Positions 1 to 7,026 of a stretch of 22,641 bases of DNA are shown piece after piece. A model generated the notes under the pieces. It was given only the letters and a program-made list of their open reading frames with translations, searched no databases and had not been told where the DNA came from. The stretch's first letter is position 1, and each line of letters starts with the position of its first letter. Origin of the DNA: Lentisphaeraceae bacterium (GTDB taxonomy: Bacteria; Verrucomicrobiota; Kiritimatiellia; RFP12; UBA1067); NCBI GenBank assembly GCA_004551905.1, contig SFPL01000032.1:1-22641 (forward strand). The letters are read 5' to 3'. Both the position numbers and the translations under genes were made by a program.

Positions 1-44
1 AAAAGTCAAGGGGGAATCTGCAAAAAAGTCAAAATATGCAGGAC

Positions 45-75
45 GGGCCGGGATGGCGCGACGCCATCCCGGCCC
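45..75. repeat. Perfect 14-bp inverted repeat (extragenic palindrome or terminator stem)
   Basis: Bases 45-58 (GGGCCGGGATGGCG) are perfectly complementary to 62-75 (CGCCATCCCGGCCC), with a 3-base loop, CGA. The hairpin would be very stable. No T-run follows on either side, so it is not a classical intrinsic terminator. A REP-type extragenic palindrome or a bidirectional transcript end are both possible. Seen directly; the role is inference. Confidence 0.7.
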
Positions 76-124
76 TGTGGACAAAGGTCGCCTCCTACGG
101 CCTACCTGTGCGAAGAATTAGGGA

Positions 125-153
125 TTTGTAATCCGTGGGCCAGAGATTACAAA
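125..153. repeat. 9-bp inverted repeat with 11-base loop
   Basis: TTTGTAATC at 125-133 is the exact reverse complement of GATTACAAA at 145-153. The repeat sits in non-coding AT-rich DNA downstream of the glycosyltransferase. It could be a protein-binding site or a weak hairpin; no function can be assigned. Confidence 0.45.
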
Positions 154-267
154 ATTACAAAACAAGACAAGAGTGGATGTCGCTTATTCAACCAATACAT
201 AATGTATCAAATATTCGAGGTTTCCATTTCCTATCCCGACTGAATTCCATGGTAAATTCGGATTAAA

Positions 268-1101
268 TCAACCTCGCCGTCTATTCAAGCACCTCATCCG
301 CCCGATTTCCCGATCGACCAAGCAGCGATACCACAAGCCCTGCCAGAAGTGCCACATCCAACCGGCGTAGCCGTCGAGAAAGCCAAGGAGCACAAAGTAG
401 CGGATAGAAAAGTAGATAAACGCGCGAAGATATGGCGGGAAGCGATAATAGAGACTCTTCGAAGACTTGAACTGCTCGCCAGCAAACGCATCTGCCGCCT
501 CTCGCTTGGCATAGCCGCGATGCTTCTCGCGCCACCAGTCCATCGTATTGAGATTATGGTCGGCGAATTCGCCCTTCAGCCGGTAGTCGCGGCCTGAACT
601 GGTGACGATATGCTCATCCATCGCCCGATCCTGGCAACGCCCGATGCCATATTTGAAGAACCGCACCATCGGAATGTGCGCCGTGCCGCCGAACCGGATT
701 TTGCGACCGCAGAAAACTCGCGCGCGAGAGAGAGAGAGAGAGGTCACGTCCGGCGGCAAAACGCCGTCCGAGACCTTCGCGCCGTCCCATTTCGGCAGCA
801 AGCGCTTCACCTCTTCAATCGTTTCCGGATACAAATACTCGTCCGCATCCAACCTCAGTACCCAACTTGCCTTGATTGGCAGATTATCCAACGCCCAATT
901 GAACTGCTTGGCATAAAGCCCAGGCCATTCGTGTTGAACGACTGTCGCACCCATGTCTGCGGAAATCTTGTCACTGCCATCAGTCGAGTAGCAGTCCACG
1001 ACGAGGATTTGCCTCGCTTCTAGCGGCGCAAGTTTCTCCAAGCATCTTCCAATGTGGAGGTTTTCGTCCTTTGATAAGATTACAACGGCTATGTCTGTCA
1101 T
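268..1101 (-). CDS. Family 2 glycosyltransferase (surface or exopolysaccharide type)
   Basis: The 277-aa protein probably transfers a sugar from a nucleotide-sugar donor during surface glycan synthesis on the cytoplasmic face of the membrane. It begins with the GT-A fold signature (AVVILSKDENLHIGRCL). It has a metal-binding DxD at residues 85-87 (LRLDADEYL) and a likely catalytic-base region (MDEHI, about 161-165). The aromatic C-terminal part (about 217-260: YYRFPPYLRAFIYF, FLDGYAGW, QGLWYR) resembles WcaA/WcaE-like and LPS core transferases. The start is ATG, with a weak AGGT just upstream. It stands alone and has lower GC than its neighbours. A (GA)8 tract runs through codons for residues 121-128 (SLSLSRAR), a region where the family normally has an Arg-containing strand. 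The donor and acceptor cannot be told from sequence. Confidence 0.88.
   Translation of the reverse strand: MTDIAVVILSKDENLHIGRCLEKLAPLEARQILVVDCYSTDGSDKISADMGATVVQHEWPGLYAKQFNWALDNLPIKASWVLRLDADEYLYPETIEEVKRLLPKWDGAKVSDGVLPPDVTSLSLSRARVFCGRKIRFGGTAHIPMVRFFKYGIGRCQDRAMDEHIVTSSGRDYRLKGEFADHNLNTMDWWREKHRGYAKREAADAFAGEQFKSSKSLYYRFPPYLRAFIYFSIRYFVLLGFLDGYAGWMWHFWQGLWYRCLVDREIGRMRCLNRRRG
726..742. repeat. GA/CT dinucleotide tract inside the glycosyltransferase gene
   Basis: Seventeen bases of uninterrupted alternating G and A (8.5 units) lie within the coding region, preceded by CGCGC. On the coding strand this is a CT tract encoding alternating Ser and Leu. Gain or loss of one unit would shift the frame about 45% into the protein and inactivate it, so this is a possible contingency (phase-variation) tract. 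The gene is intact in this copy. Confidence 0.75.
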
Positions 1102-1110
1102 TACCTATTC

Positions 1111-1133
1111 CGGGGTCCGTCCCCACTATTTTA
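1111..1133 (-). promoter_or_regulatory. GGGG/CCCC hairpin and possible -10 box upstream of the glycosyltransferase
   Basis: GGGG (1112-1115) and CCCC (1121-1124) flank the loop TCCGT. On the minus strand a TAAAAT box (1133-1128) lies upstream of this hairpin and about 26 bases before the glycosyltransferase ATG. If the box is real, the hairpin would lie at the very 5' end of the transcript. The hairpin may instead be a small extragenic palindrome. The -10 assignment is tentative because no good -35 is visible. Confidence 0.35.
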
Positions 1134-1160
1134 AACCCTCAAACAGAACAGTTAGCGCGG

Positions 1161-1841
1161 CTACTCCTCCTCGGGGGTGCCTTCGGTGACGTCGAGGATC
1201 CAGGCGGTGTCGGCCCAGCATGGATGCGACTTGTCCTTGAAGATCTCCTTGAGAATCGGTTTCTTCACCTCCTCGTCGCGGTTGAGGACGTCGTTGAAGA
1301 CGAGCTCGACGAGCTCCTTGTCGATCGACTTGTCCATCAATATCCCCACCAACAGCATCACGTTGTCGTCCGGCACCAGGTTGAGCGCGCGGTGGAGACA
1401 CTCCTCGCGCCGCTCCTCCGGCAGCTTCCTGAACGCGGCGACGAAGGCGTCCGAGTCCGCGAGCGACACCCCTCCTGCCCGTGGCTCCATCCAGCTATCG
1501 ACGAGCGCGTCGAACGCATTGACGAGGTGCTCATCAGGGTCTTCGTCTTCGTCGGCGTCTTCATCGTCGGCGTCATCCCCCGCCGGCTCCCCGGCGTCGA
1601 CATCGTCCTCGGCGGAAATTTCCCGCGATTCGGCGGCGCCTTTCGGCGAATCCTTCGCCACAACCTCCACACCTTCCTTGCCAGAGGAGCTGTAGTCAGG
1701 ACTCGTGGCGCCGTCGGGTCCAAGCAGAAGCAGAAGTGCAACGGCAATGGCGACCGCCGCCGCCAGCAGCGCGATTCTGGCCTTGGTAGTCGTCTTTCGT
1801 TTACTCTGTCGGTTCATTCCATGAATGATTTTCCTGGTCAC
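1161..1841 (-). CDS. Membrane-anchored acidic protein of unknown function
   Basis: This 226-aa product is not recognised as a named family. A short Lys/Arg-rich N-terminus is followed by one transmembrane segment (about residues 23-41, ARIALLAAAVAIAVALLLLL). Next comes an extremely Asp/Glu-rich linker (about 78-104). The C-terminal domain (about 105-226) is predicted helical and contains LPEERREECLHRALNLV and DKSHPCWADTAWILDV. The topology suggests a cytoplasmic tail with the domain in the periplasm. The GTG start (1841) overlaps the ribE stop as GTGA, which points to translational coupling. An ATG at 1817 (MNRQSKRK) would give 218 aa and is a real alternative, since neither site has a strong ribosome binding site. 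It is the last gene of the nusB-rib operon, but that does not by itself imply a role in riboflavin synthesis. Confidence 0.7.
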   Translation of the reverse strand: MTRKIIHGMNRQSKRKTTTKARIALLAAAVAIAVALLLLLGPDGATSPDYSSSGKEGVEVVAKDSPKGAAESREISAEDDVDAGEPAGDDADDEDADEDEDPDEHLVNAFDALVDSWMEPRAGGVSLADSDAFVAAFRKLPEERREECLHRALNLVPDDNVMLLVGILMDKSIDKELVELVFNDVLNRDEEVKKPILKEIFKDKSHPCWADTAWILDVTEGTPEEE

Positions 1842-2485
1842 GAAAACCCGGCCTTCGCGAGCGCCTCCTCGGTGATCCCGCCGGGCGCGGCGGCCGTCGC
1901 CGCGGCGCCGCGCTCCGCCAGGTACTTGCCCACGATGTCGCCCTCGAGGTTGACCCTGTCGCCCGGACGCTTCGCGCCGAGGATGGTGCCGCGCGCCGTC
2001 GTGGGGATGAGGTCAACCGCGACGTAGTCGTCGCCAATCGCGGTGATGGTGAGCGAGACTCCGTCGACGGTAATCGAGCCCTTCAGCACCGACTGCGCGG
2101 CGAGGACGCGTCCGCAGCGAATCTTGAGCCGGAAGTCGCGCCCGGCCTTCTCCCTGGCGACGATCTCGCCGCTGCCGTCGACGTGTCCCTGCACGATGTG
2201 CCCGCCCAGCGGGTCGCCGGCCCGGACCGCGCGCTCGAGGTTGACCTTCGCGCCCGGCACGAGCTCGCCGAGGCCGGTACGCGCCTCGGTCTCGCCAAGG
2301 ACGTCCGCCGTGAAGCGGGAGCCGTTGCACTTGGCGACGGTCAGGCACACGCCGTTCACCGCCACCGACTCACCCTCTTCCAGCGGCTTCGTCCAGGGCT
2401 TGTCCGCCTCGACTTCGAGGACCAGCCCCGCGCCGCGCGAGACGCGCTTCACGGTTCCGACTTTCTGCACTATCCCCGTGAACAT
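1838..2485 (-). CDS. ribE: Riboflavin synthase, alpha subunit
   Basis: Riboflavin synthase dismutates two molecules of 6,7-dimethyl-8-ribityllumazine into riboflavin and a pyrimidinedione, the last step of the pathway. The 215-aa length is typical. The N-terminus MFTGIVQKVG is the family hallmark and fixes the start. Two lumazine-binding beta-barrel repeats are visible: the first with SVAVNGVCLTV, the second with SITVDGVSLTITAI. Between them lies VRAGDPLGGHIVQGHVDG, which is also conserved. The gene follows ribD by only 3 bases and has a strong ribosome binding site inside the end of ribD. Its stop overlaps the next gene. No ribAB or ribH is in the window, so the rest of the pathway is elsewhere. 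Confidence 0.97.
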   Translation of the reverse strand: MFTGIVQKVGTVKRVSRGAGLVLEVEADKPWTKPLEEGESVAVNGVCLTVAKCNGSRFTADVLGETEARTGLGELVPGAKVNLERAVRAGDPLGGHIVQGHVDGSGEIVAREKAGRDFRLKIRCGRVLAAQSVLKGSITVDGVSLTITAIGDDYVAVDLIPTTARGTILGAKRPGDRVNLEGDIVGKYLAERGAAATAAAPGGITEEALAKAGFS

Positions 2486-2488
2486 GGA

Positions 2489-3520
2489 TTATCCTCCGAA
2501 ATTTACGTTCATAATGACGTCACCGCCGAGGCGTCGGGGCGCGTCGGCGAAAAACTCCCCGCACAGCGCGGCATCGACCGGCCGCGAACCGATCACCTTG
2601 GGCGCGACTACAGCCAGCCACTGGTCCACGAACCCCTGGTCGGCAAGCGAGCGGGCAAGCTTGAGTCCACCTTCGCAGAGAACATGCGTGATACCCATCC
2701 GTCCGAGTTCCTCCAGCGCCTTCTTTGCGTCGTCGAAGACAAGCGTCCTGTTCGGTGCGCCGTCGGCGAACACCTGCGCGTTCTTGGGCAGCTTGCCGCT
2801 CTTCGAGACGACGACGCGCAGGAGGTCTGGATTTGCATTGTCATGGCTCAAAAGCGACGGGTTGTCGCGGCGAATCGTCTCGCCGCCGACCATGATCGCG
2901 TCCACCCTTTCGCGCATCCCACCAGTGAAGCGGCGCGCCTCCGCAGAGGAAATCCACTTGGCGTGGCCACGGTCGTCGCAGATCTTCCCGTCAAGCGACA
3001 TCGCGATCTTCACCGTGACGTAGGGCAGCCCCGTCGCCACATGCTTGGCAAAAGGAGCGACAAGCGAACTGGCTGCGCGCTCGACCTCGGCGTCCCTTAG
3101 CCGCTCACACTTGACGCCCGCCTTGGCAAGCGCGCGCTTCGCCTTGCCGCGGTTCTTCGGGTTGGGGTCCGGGAGCGCGTAGACTACGCGCGAGATTCCT
3201 GCCGCGATAATCGCGTCGGTGCAGGCGCCAACCAGGCCCGGCTTCGAGCACGGCTCCAGGGTGACATACAAAGTCGAACCCCTGAGAAACTGGCTGCCCG
3301 TCCTATACGCCCTGCCGACAGTCACCCACTCGCGCCGCCTCGCATCCTTGATCGCGGCGACTTCGGCGTGGTCGCCGCCGGCCTTCCGGTGCCAGCCCCT
3401 GCCCACGATCCTGCCATCCATGACGACGACGGCGCCGACGGCCGGATTAGGCCGCGTATGCCCAAGCCCGCGAGCCGCCAGCTCCAGCGCACTGGTCATG
3501 AACGCCGCGTCCTGCTTCAT
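2489..3520 (-). CDS. ribD: Bifunctional riboflavin deaminase/reductase RibD
   Basis: RibD carries out the deamination of the 2,5-diamino-6-ribosylamino-pyrimidinone phosphate and then the NADPH-dependent reduction of the ribosyl side chain. The 343-aa protein has an N-terminal CMP/dCMP-deaminase-type zinc domain (1-about 150) with His51-Ala-Glu53 and the zinc cysteines Cys91 and Cys100 in EPC-X8-C. The C-terminal reductase domain begins at about 167 (VTVKIAMSLDGKI) and includes VGGETIRRDNPSLL and ITHVLCEGG. About 13 extra residues lie between the HAE motif and TLYVTLEPC compared with typical RibD. The start ATG at 3520 overlaps the nusB stop (ATGA). The same frame stays open far upstream through smpB, but that part is not RibD-like and is rejected. 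Confidence 0.96.
   Translation of the reverse strand: MKQDAAFMTSALELAARGLGHTRPNPAVGAVVVMDGRIVGRGWHRKAGGDHAEVAAIKDARRREWVTVGRAYRTGSQFLRGSTLYVTLEPCSKPGLVGACTDAIIAAGISRVVYALPDPNPKNRGKAKRALAKAGVKCERLRDAEVERAASSLVAPFAKHVATGLPYVTVKIAMSLDGKICDDRGHAKWISSAEARRFTGGMRERVDAIMVGGETIRRDNPSLLSHDNANPDLLRVVVSKSGKLPKNAQVFADGAPNRTLVFDDAKKALEELGRMGITHVLCEGGLKLARSLADQGFVDQWLAVVAPKVIGSRPVDAALCGEFFADAPRRLGGDVIMNVNFGG
2492..2497 (-). promoter_or_regulatory. Strong Shine-Dalgarno site of ribE
   Basis: On the minus strand GGAGGA lies 6 bases before the ribE ATG, within the last codons of ribD. It allows independent initiation at ribE within the coupled operon and supports the ATG at 2485. Confidence 0.75.
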
Positions 3521-3966
3521 CGCTTGAGACTCTTCGCGTACTTGTCGAGGACGCCGTTGACGAGCGAACGGCTGCGGGGGGACGAAAACCAGTTGACGAG
3601 GTCGACCGCCTCGTTGATGACGACGCCGCGGGGAATGTCGGTGCTGCGGAGCTCCCAGGCGCCGAGGCGCAGCACCGCGCGCTCGACCGTGCCGAGGCGG
3701 GAGATGTCCCAGTTCTCCATCAGCGGCGCCAGCCCGGCGTCGATTTCGGTAAGTTCGCCAAGGACGCCAAGAACGCGCTCGTCGGCGAATTTCCTCAGCC
3801 AGGCTGGGACTTTCTCGCCGCCGTCGCCGCCGTCCTCGGCGTCGAGGCTCTCGTGCTGCGCCCAAAAAGCATCCACCTCCGACTGCGGGTCCGCCGCCGG
3901 GTTGAGGTCCGCCGCCGTGAGCATCTGCACCGCCCACTCCCGCGCCTGTCTTCTCGTCTCTTTCAT
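3517..3966 (-). CDS. nusB: Transcription antitermination factor NusB
   Basis: NusB binds boxA RNA with ribosomal protein S10 and helps RNA polymerase read through rRNA operons. The 149-aa all-helical protein shows the family pattern: KETRRQAREWAVQMLTAAD at the N-terminus, ENWDISRLGTVERAVLRLGAWEL in the middle, then PRGVVINEAVDLVNWFSS and SLVNGVLDKYAK near the C-terminus. An insertion rich in Asp, Gly and Glu (about residues 42-51) lengthens the first half slightly. It is the first gene of the nusB-ribD-ribE unit, a pairing seen in many bacteria. The -10 box lies only 10 bases before the ATG and no Shine-Dalgarno sequence lies between them, so the mRNA is probably near-leaderless. Confidence 0.95.
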   Translation of the reverse strand: MKETRRQAREWAVQMLTAADLNPAADPQSEVDAFWAQHESLDAEDGGDGGEKVPAWLRKFADERVLGVLGELTEIDAGLAPLMENWDISRLGTVERAVLRLGAWELRSTDIPRGVVINEAVDLVNWFSSPRSRSLVNGVLDKYAKSLKR

Positions 3967-3976
3967 GGTTCTGCGT

Positions 3977-3985
3977 ATTATACCA
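3977..3985 (-). promoter_or_regulatory. Extended -10 promoter of nusB (near-leaderless)
   Basis: TGGTATAAT on the minus strand is followed by ACGCAGAACC and then the nusB ATG. No -35 hexamer is visible, since the upstream DNA is the smpB terminator. A transcription start 6-8 bases after the box would leave only about 2-4 bases before ATG. Confidence 0.7.
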
Positions 3986-3986
3986 C

Positions 3987-4014
3987 AAAAAAGGCCGAGA
4001 CGGCGGGATCAGCC
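3987..4014 (-). terminator. Intrinsic terminator overlapping the smpB stop codon
   Basis: On the minus strand GGCTGA (4014-4009) pairs with TCGGCC (3998-3993), including one G-U pair, across a 10-base loop. TTTTTT (3992-3987) follows at once. The smpB stop codon TGA is part of the stem. This ends the rpsO-pnp-rpoZ-smpB transcript immediately before the nusB promoter. Confidence 0.7.
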
Positions 4015-4458
4015 GCGCTCGAGGTCGCGGCGGACGGCCTTCTCCTTCAGCGCCTGGCGCTTGTCGTGGGCCTGCTTGCCGCGGCAGACGCCGAGCTCGA
4101 GCTTGATGCGCCCGCGCTTGAGGTAGAACTTGAGCGGAACGAGCGTGAGGCCCTTGGCCTCGCTCTTGAGCCTGAGCGCCTCCACCTCCTTCGCGTGGAC
4201 GAGCAGCTTTCGCCGGCTCTTGGGGTCGTGGTTGAAGCGGTTGCCGAACTTGTAGGCGGCGATGTCGCAGCCGAGGAGCCAGAGCTCGCCGCCGAGGACG
4301 GCGGCGTAGCTGCCGGCGAGCGAGACGCCGCCGGAGCGGACCGACTTCACCTCGGTGCCGGTGAGGACCACGCCGCACTCGACGGTGTCGAGCACGGCGT
4401 AGTCGTGGCGGGCCCGGCGGTTTTCGGCGAAGACCGGATTGAACTGCTTCGCTTTCAT
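4009..4458 (-). CDS. smpB: SsrA-binding protein SmpB
   Basis: SmpB binds tmRNA and places it in the A site of stalled ribosomes for trans-translation. The 149-aa length is typical. Conserved features are visible in order: ENRRARHDYAVLDTVECGVVLTGTEVKS at the N-terminus, the central beta-barrel with AAYKFGNRFNHDPKSRRKLL, LVPLKFYLKRGRIKLELGVC, and the basic tail GKQAHDKRQALKEKAVRRDLERG that enters the decoding centre. It follows rpoZ by 43 bases and closes the operon; its stop codon lies within the terminator stem. The ATG start is supported by the family N-terminus, although only a weak AAGG is upstream. The tmRNA gene (ssrA) is not in the window. Confidence 0.96.
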   Translation of the reverse strand: MKAKQFNPVFAENRRARHDYAVLDTVECGVVLTGTEVKSVRSGGVSLAGSYAAVLGGELWLLGCDIAAYKFGNRFNHDPKSRRKLLVHAKEVEALRLKSEAKGLTLVPLKFYLKRGRIKLELGVCRGKQAHDKRQALKEKAVRRDLERG

Positions 4459-4501
4459 CCGTCCGCGGCCTTGAGTATGCGTCAGCGAAGCCCCCCGCGC
4501 C

Positions 4502-4819
4502 TCAGTCGGCGTAGAGGGAGTTCACGTTCGCGTGCTTCATGTTCCAGCGGGACTTCGCCTCCTCCGCCTTGGCGATGGCGTCGAAGTCCACCTGGGCGAT
4601 GAGTTTGCCCTGGGCGATCTCCGCGAGCGCGATGTCAGACTTGTCGACATCGAGCGCGGTGTAGTGCTTGGCGCGGGCCTCGTCGGTCAGCAGCGTGTCC
4701 GGGTTCACCAGCGGCTTGGCGCCGTTGATGAGCTCGCGCTCGCGCTTGCTGACCATGTTGATGAGCACCGGGACGGACTGGATCTTCTCCAGCGCGGCCT
4801 TGAGCAGCTTGGAATTCAT
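4502..4819 (-). CDS. rpoZ: RNA polymerase omega subunit (RpoZ-like)
   Basis: The omega subunit latches onto the beta-prime C-terminus and aids RNA polymerase assembly. The 105-aa protein has the omega pattern: SVPVLINMVSKRERELINGAKPLV in the first third, matching the family motif around the conserved helix, and then DKSDIALAEIAQGKL. Overall similarity is more distant than for the neighbouring genes, and the C-terminal 35 residues are less typical. The start has a clear TAAGGAG ribosome binding site (4835-4829) that overlaps the pnp stop codon. The context (pnp before, smpB after) fits a core information-processing operon. Confidence 0.8.
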   Translation of the reverse strand: MNSKLLKAALEKIQSVPVLINMVSKRERELINGAKPLVNPDTLLTDEARAKHYTALDVDKSDIALAEIAQGKLIAQVDFDAIAKAEEAKSRWNMKHANVNSLYAD

Positions 4820-4832
4820 GTCGTTCGGCTCC

Positions 4833-6941
4833 TTACTTCGCCTGCGCGTCGAGCTCGGCCATGGCGGCCTTGCGGCTCAGCTTGATGCGGCCGCGCTCGT
4901 CGACGTCGAGGCACTTCACCTTGATGACGTCACCAACCTTGCAGACGCCTTCCATCGAACGGAGGAACTTGTCAGAGAACTCGGAGATGTGGCAGAGACC
5001 ATCCATCCCCGGCAGGATCTCGACGAACGCGCCAAAGTCCTTGATCCCCGTCACCTTGCCCTCGTAGATCTTGCCGGGCTCGGCCACGGCGGTGATCTTG
5101 CCGACCTCGCGCTTCGCGGCCTCCATCGACTCGAGGCTGGTCGCGAAGATTGCCACCTTGCCGTCGTCGTCGATGTCGATCTGGGCGCCGGTGGACTCCA
5201 CGATGCCGCGGATGTTCGCGCCGCCAGGGCCGATGAGAGCGCCGATCTTGTCGACCGGGATCTGCATCTCCTCGATCCGCGGCGCGTACTTGTTGAGCTC
5301 GGCGCGCGGGGCAGGGAGGATCGTCTCCATGAAGTCGATGATCTTGAGCCGCGCGTCGTGCGCCGCCTTGACCGCGCCCTCCACGAGGTCCCAGGTGAGG
5401 CCGCGGAGCTTCAGGTCGACCTGGAAGCCCGTGATGCCCTTCCTCGTGCCGCCGACCTTGAAGTCCATGTCGCCGCAGTGGTCCTCGGCGCCGAGGATGT
5501 CGGTGACGAGCACCTTCTTGGACTGGTCCTCGTTGGTGAAGAGGCCGATCGAGATGCCCGCGACAGTGCGCTTGAGCGGCACGCCCGCGTCCATCAGCGC
5601 GAGGCAGCCGTTGCAGATCGACGCCATCGATGACGAGCCGTTGGAGCCCATGATCTCGCTCACCACGCGGATCGAATACGGGAACTCGTCCGGCAGCACC
5701 TCCGCGATCGAGCGCTCGGCGAGCGCGCCGTGGCCAATCTCGCGGCGGCCGGTGGAGCCGAGGCGGCCCACCTCGCCGGTGCAGTAGGGCGGGAAGTTGT
5801 AGTGGAGCATGAACCGCTTCGAGGGCTCGCCGCCAGTCACCGAGTCGAGCTCCTGCGCGTCCTTCTTCGTGCCGAGCGTTACCGTCGCCAGCGACTGCGT
5901 CTCGCCGCGCGAGAAGATCGCCGAGCCGTGCACGCGGGGAAGCACCCCGACCTGCGCGGAGAGCGGGCGGATCTCGTGCTGGGCGCGGCCGTCGATGCGG
6001 AGGCCCTTCTCGAGCACGTTCTTCCTGACGGTCTCGATCTCGAGCGCGTCGAAGAGGTGCACGAAGCCGACGGCGTCGACCTCGGGCCACTTCTCGCTGA
6101 CCTTCTTGAGGAGGTCCTCCTTGATCGCCGAGACCTTGCCCTGGCGCTCGAGCTTGCCCTTGATGAGCAGCGCGGCGGCGAGGGTCTCTCCGCCCTCCTG
6201 GCGCATGAAGTCCATCTTGTCCGCGGGCTGCGGGACGTCCTTGATGTCCTTGTCGGGCTTGCCGAGGGCGCGGCGCATCTCGATCTGGAGGTCAATGATC
6301 TTCTCGACTTCCTCGTGGGCGCGCTTGAGGGCGGCGACGAAGTCCTCGTCGCTGATCTCGCTCGCGGAGCCCTCCATCATCAGGAACTTGCCGCGGATGC
6401 CGGCGTAGAGGAGGTCGATGTCGCTCTTAGCCTTCTGCTCGTGGGTGGGGTTGATCACCCACTGGCCGTCGATGCGGCCGATGCGGACGCAGCCGATCGG
6501 GCCCATGAACGGGATCTCCGAGATGTGGAGCGCCGCGGACGCCGCGTTGACGGCGAGGAAGTCCGCCTCGCGCGTGCCGTCCGACTGGATGAGCGTCGAG
6601 TTCACCTGGACGTCGTTGTAGTAGCCGTCGGGGAAGAGCGGACGGATCGGACGGTCGCACATGCGCGCGGTGAGAATCTCCTTCGAGGTCGGGCGCGCCT
6701 CGCGCTTGAAGAACCCGCCCGGGAACTTGCCGGCGGCATAGAACTTCTCGCGGTACTCGCACTGGAGCGGGAAGAAGTCGATGCCCTCCCGCGGCGTGTC
6801 GGTGTTGGTGACCGCCGTGAAGACGGTCGTGTCACCGTACGAGACGGTGACGGCCCCGGCGGCCTGCTGCGCCAGGAGGCCTGTCTCGATCACGAGGTCC
6901 TTCCCCGCGATGTCGACCTTGAACTGCTTTGTGCCTTGCAT
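4833..6941 (-). CDS. pnp: Polyribonucleotide nucleotidyltransferase (PNPase)
   Basis: PNPase degrades RNA 3' to 5' by phosphorolysis and can also add tails; it acts as a trimer, often in the degradosome. The 702-aa length is typical. Domains in order are a first RNase PH-like domain (EYREKFYAAGKFPGGFFKRE), a helical linker, and a second, catalytic RNase PH domain (LRIDGRAQHEIRPLS, FSRGETQSLATVTLG, SEIMGSNGSSSMAS). These are followed by a KH domain with the GPGG loop near residue 570 and an S1 domain from about 622 (YEGKVTGIKDFGAFVEILPG). It follows rpsO by 85 bases, the classical rpsO-pnp order. The upstream site is purine-rich (GAAGAG) but weak. Confidence 0.98.
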   Translation of the reverse strand: MQGTKQFKVDIAGKDLVIETGLLAQQAAGAVTVSYGDTTVFTAVTNTDTPREGIDFFPLQCEYREKFYAAGKFPGGFFKREARPTSKEILTARMCDRPIRPLFPDGYYNDVQVNSTLIQSDGTREADFLAVNAASAALHISEIPFMGPIGCVRIGRIDGQWVINPTHEQKAKSDIDLLYAGIRGKFLMMEGSASEISDEDFVAALKRAHEEVEKIIDLQIEMRRALGKPDKDIKDVPQPADKMDFMRQEGGETLAAALLIKGKLERQGKVSAIKEDLLKKVSEKWPEVDAVGFVHLFDALEIETVRKNVLEKGLRIDGRAQHEIRPLSAQVGVLPRVHGSAIFSRGETQSLATVTLGTKKDAQELDSVTGGEPSKRFMLHYNFPPYCTGEVGRLGSTGRREIGHGALAERSIAEVLPDEFPYSIRVVSEIMGSNGSSSMASICNGCLALMDAGVPLKRTVAGISIGLFTNEDQSKKVLVTDILGAEDHCGDMDFKVGGTRKGITGFQVDLKLRGLTWDLVEGAVKAAHDARLKIIDFMETILPAPRAELNKYAPRIEEMQIPVDKIGALIGPGGANIRGIVESTGAQIDIDDDGKVAIFATSLESMEAAKREVGKITAVAEPGKIYEGKVTGIKDFGAFVEILPGMDGLCHISEFSDKFLRSMEGVCKVGDVIKVKCLDVDERGRIKLSRKAAMAELDAQAK

Positions 6942-7026
6942 TGCTTTTTTCTTTCTCTTCTTTGTTTCCGTTTGTCAATCCACGTGAAGCCGAACAGTCG
7001 AACAGAACAGCTGAACCTTTCAACCC

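Larger units (their letters stand above)
1..267. other. Intergenic region at window edge, AT-rich, with palindromes
   Basis: No credible gene is seen in these 267 bases. The stretch is clearly more AT-rich than the housekeeping part of the window. It holds a short direct repeat, AAAAGTCAA at 1-9 and again from about 25. It also holds a 14-bp GC-rich palindrome (45-75), a 9-bp inverted repeat (125-153) and a 13-base palindrome ATACATAATGTAT (195-207). Together these look like an accessory or repeat-rich junction downstream of the glycosyltransferase gene. Nothing here identifies a particular mobile element. Confidence 0.6.

Noticed and set aside
3521..4378. Upstream extension of the ribD frame through nusB and smpB
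   Set aside because: The extension overlaps two certain genes and has Arg-rich nonsense composition; RibD starts at the ATG overlapping the nusB stop.
6942..7026. GAACAG repeats between rpsO and pnp as an RNase III processing hairpin
   Set aside because: The short repeats are mostly direct, not inverted; no stable long stem like the E. coli pnp leader is visible.
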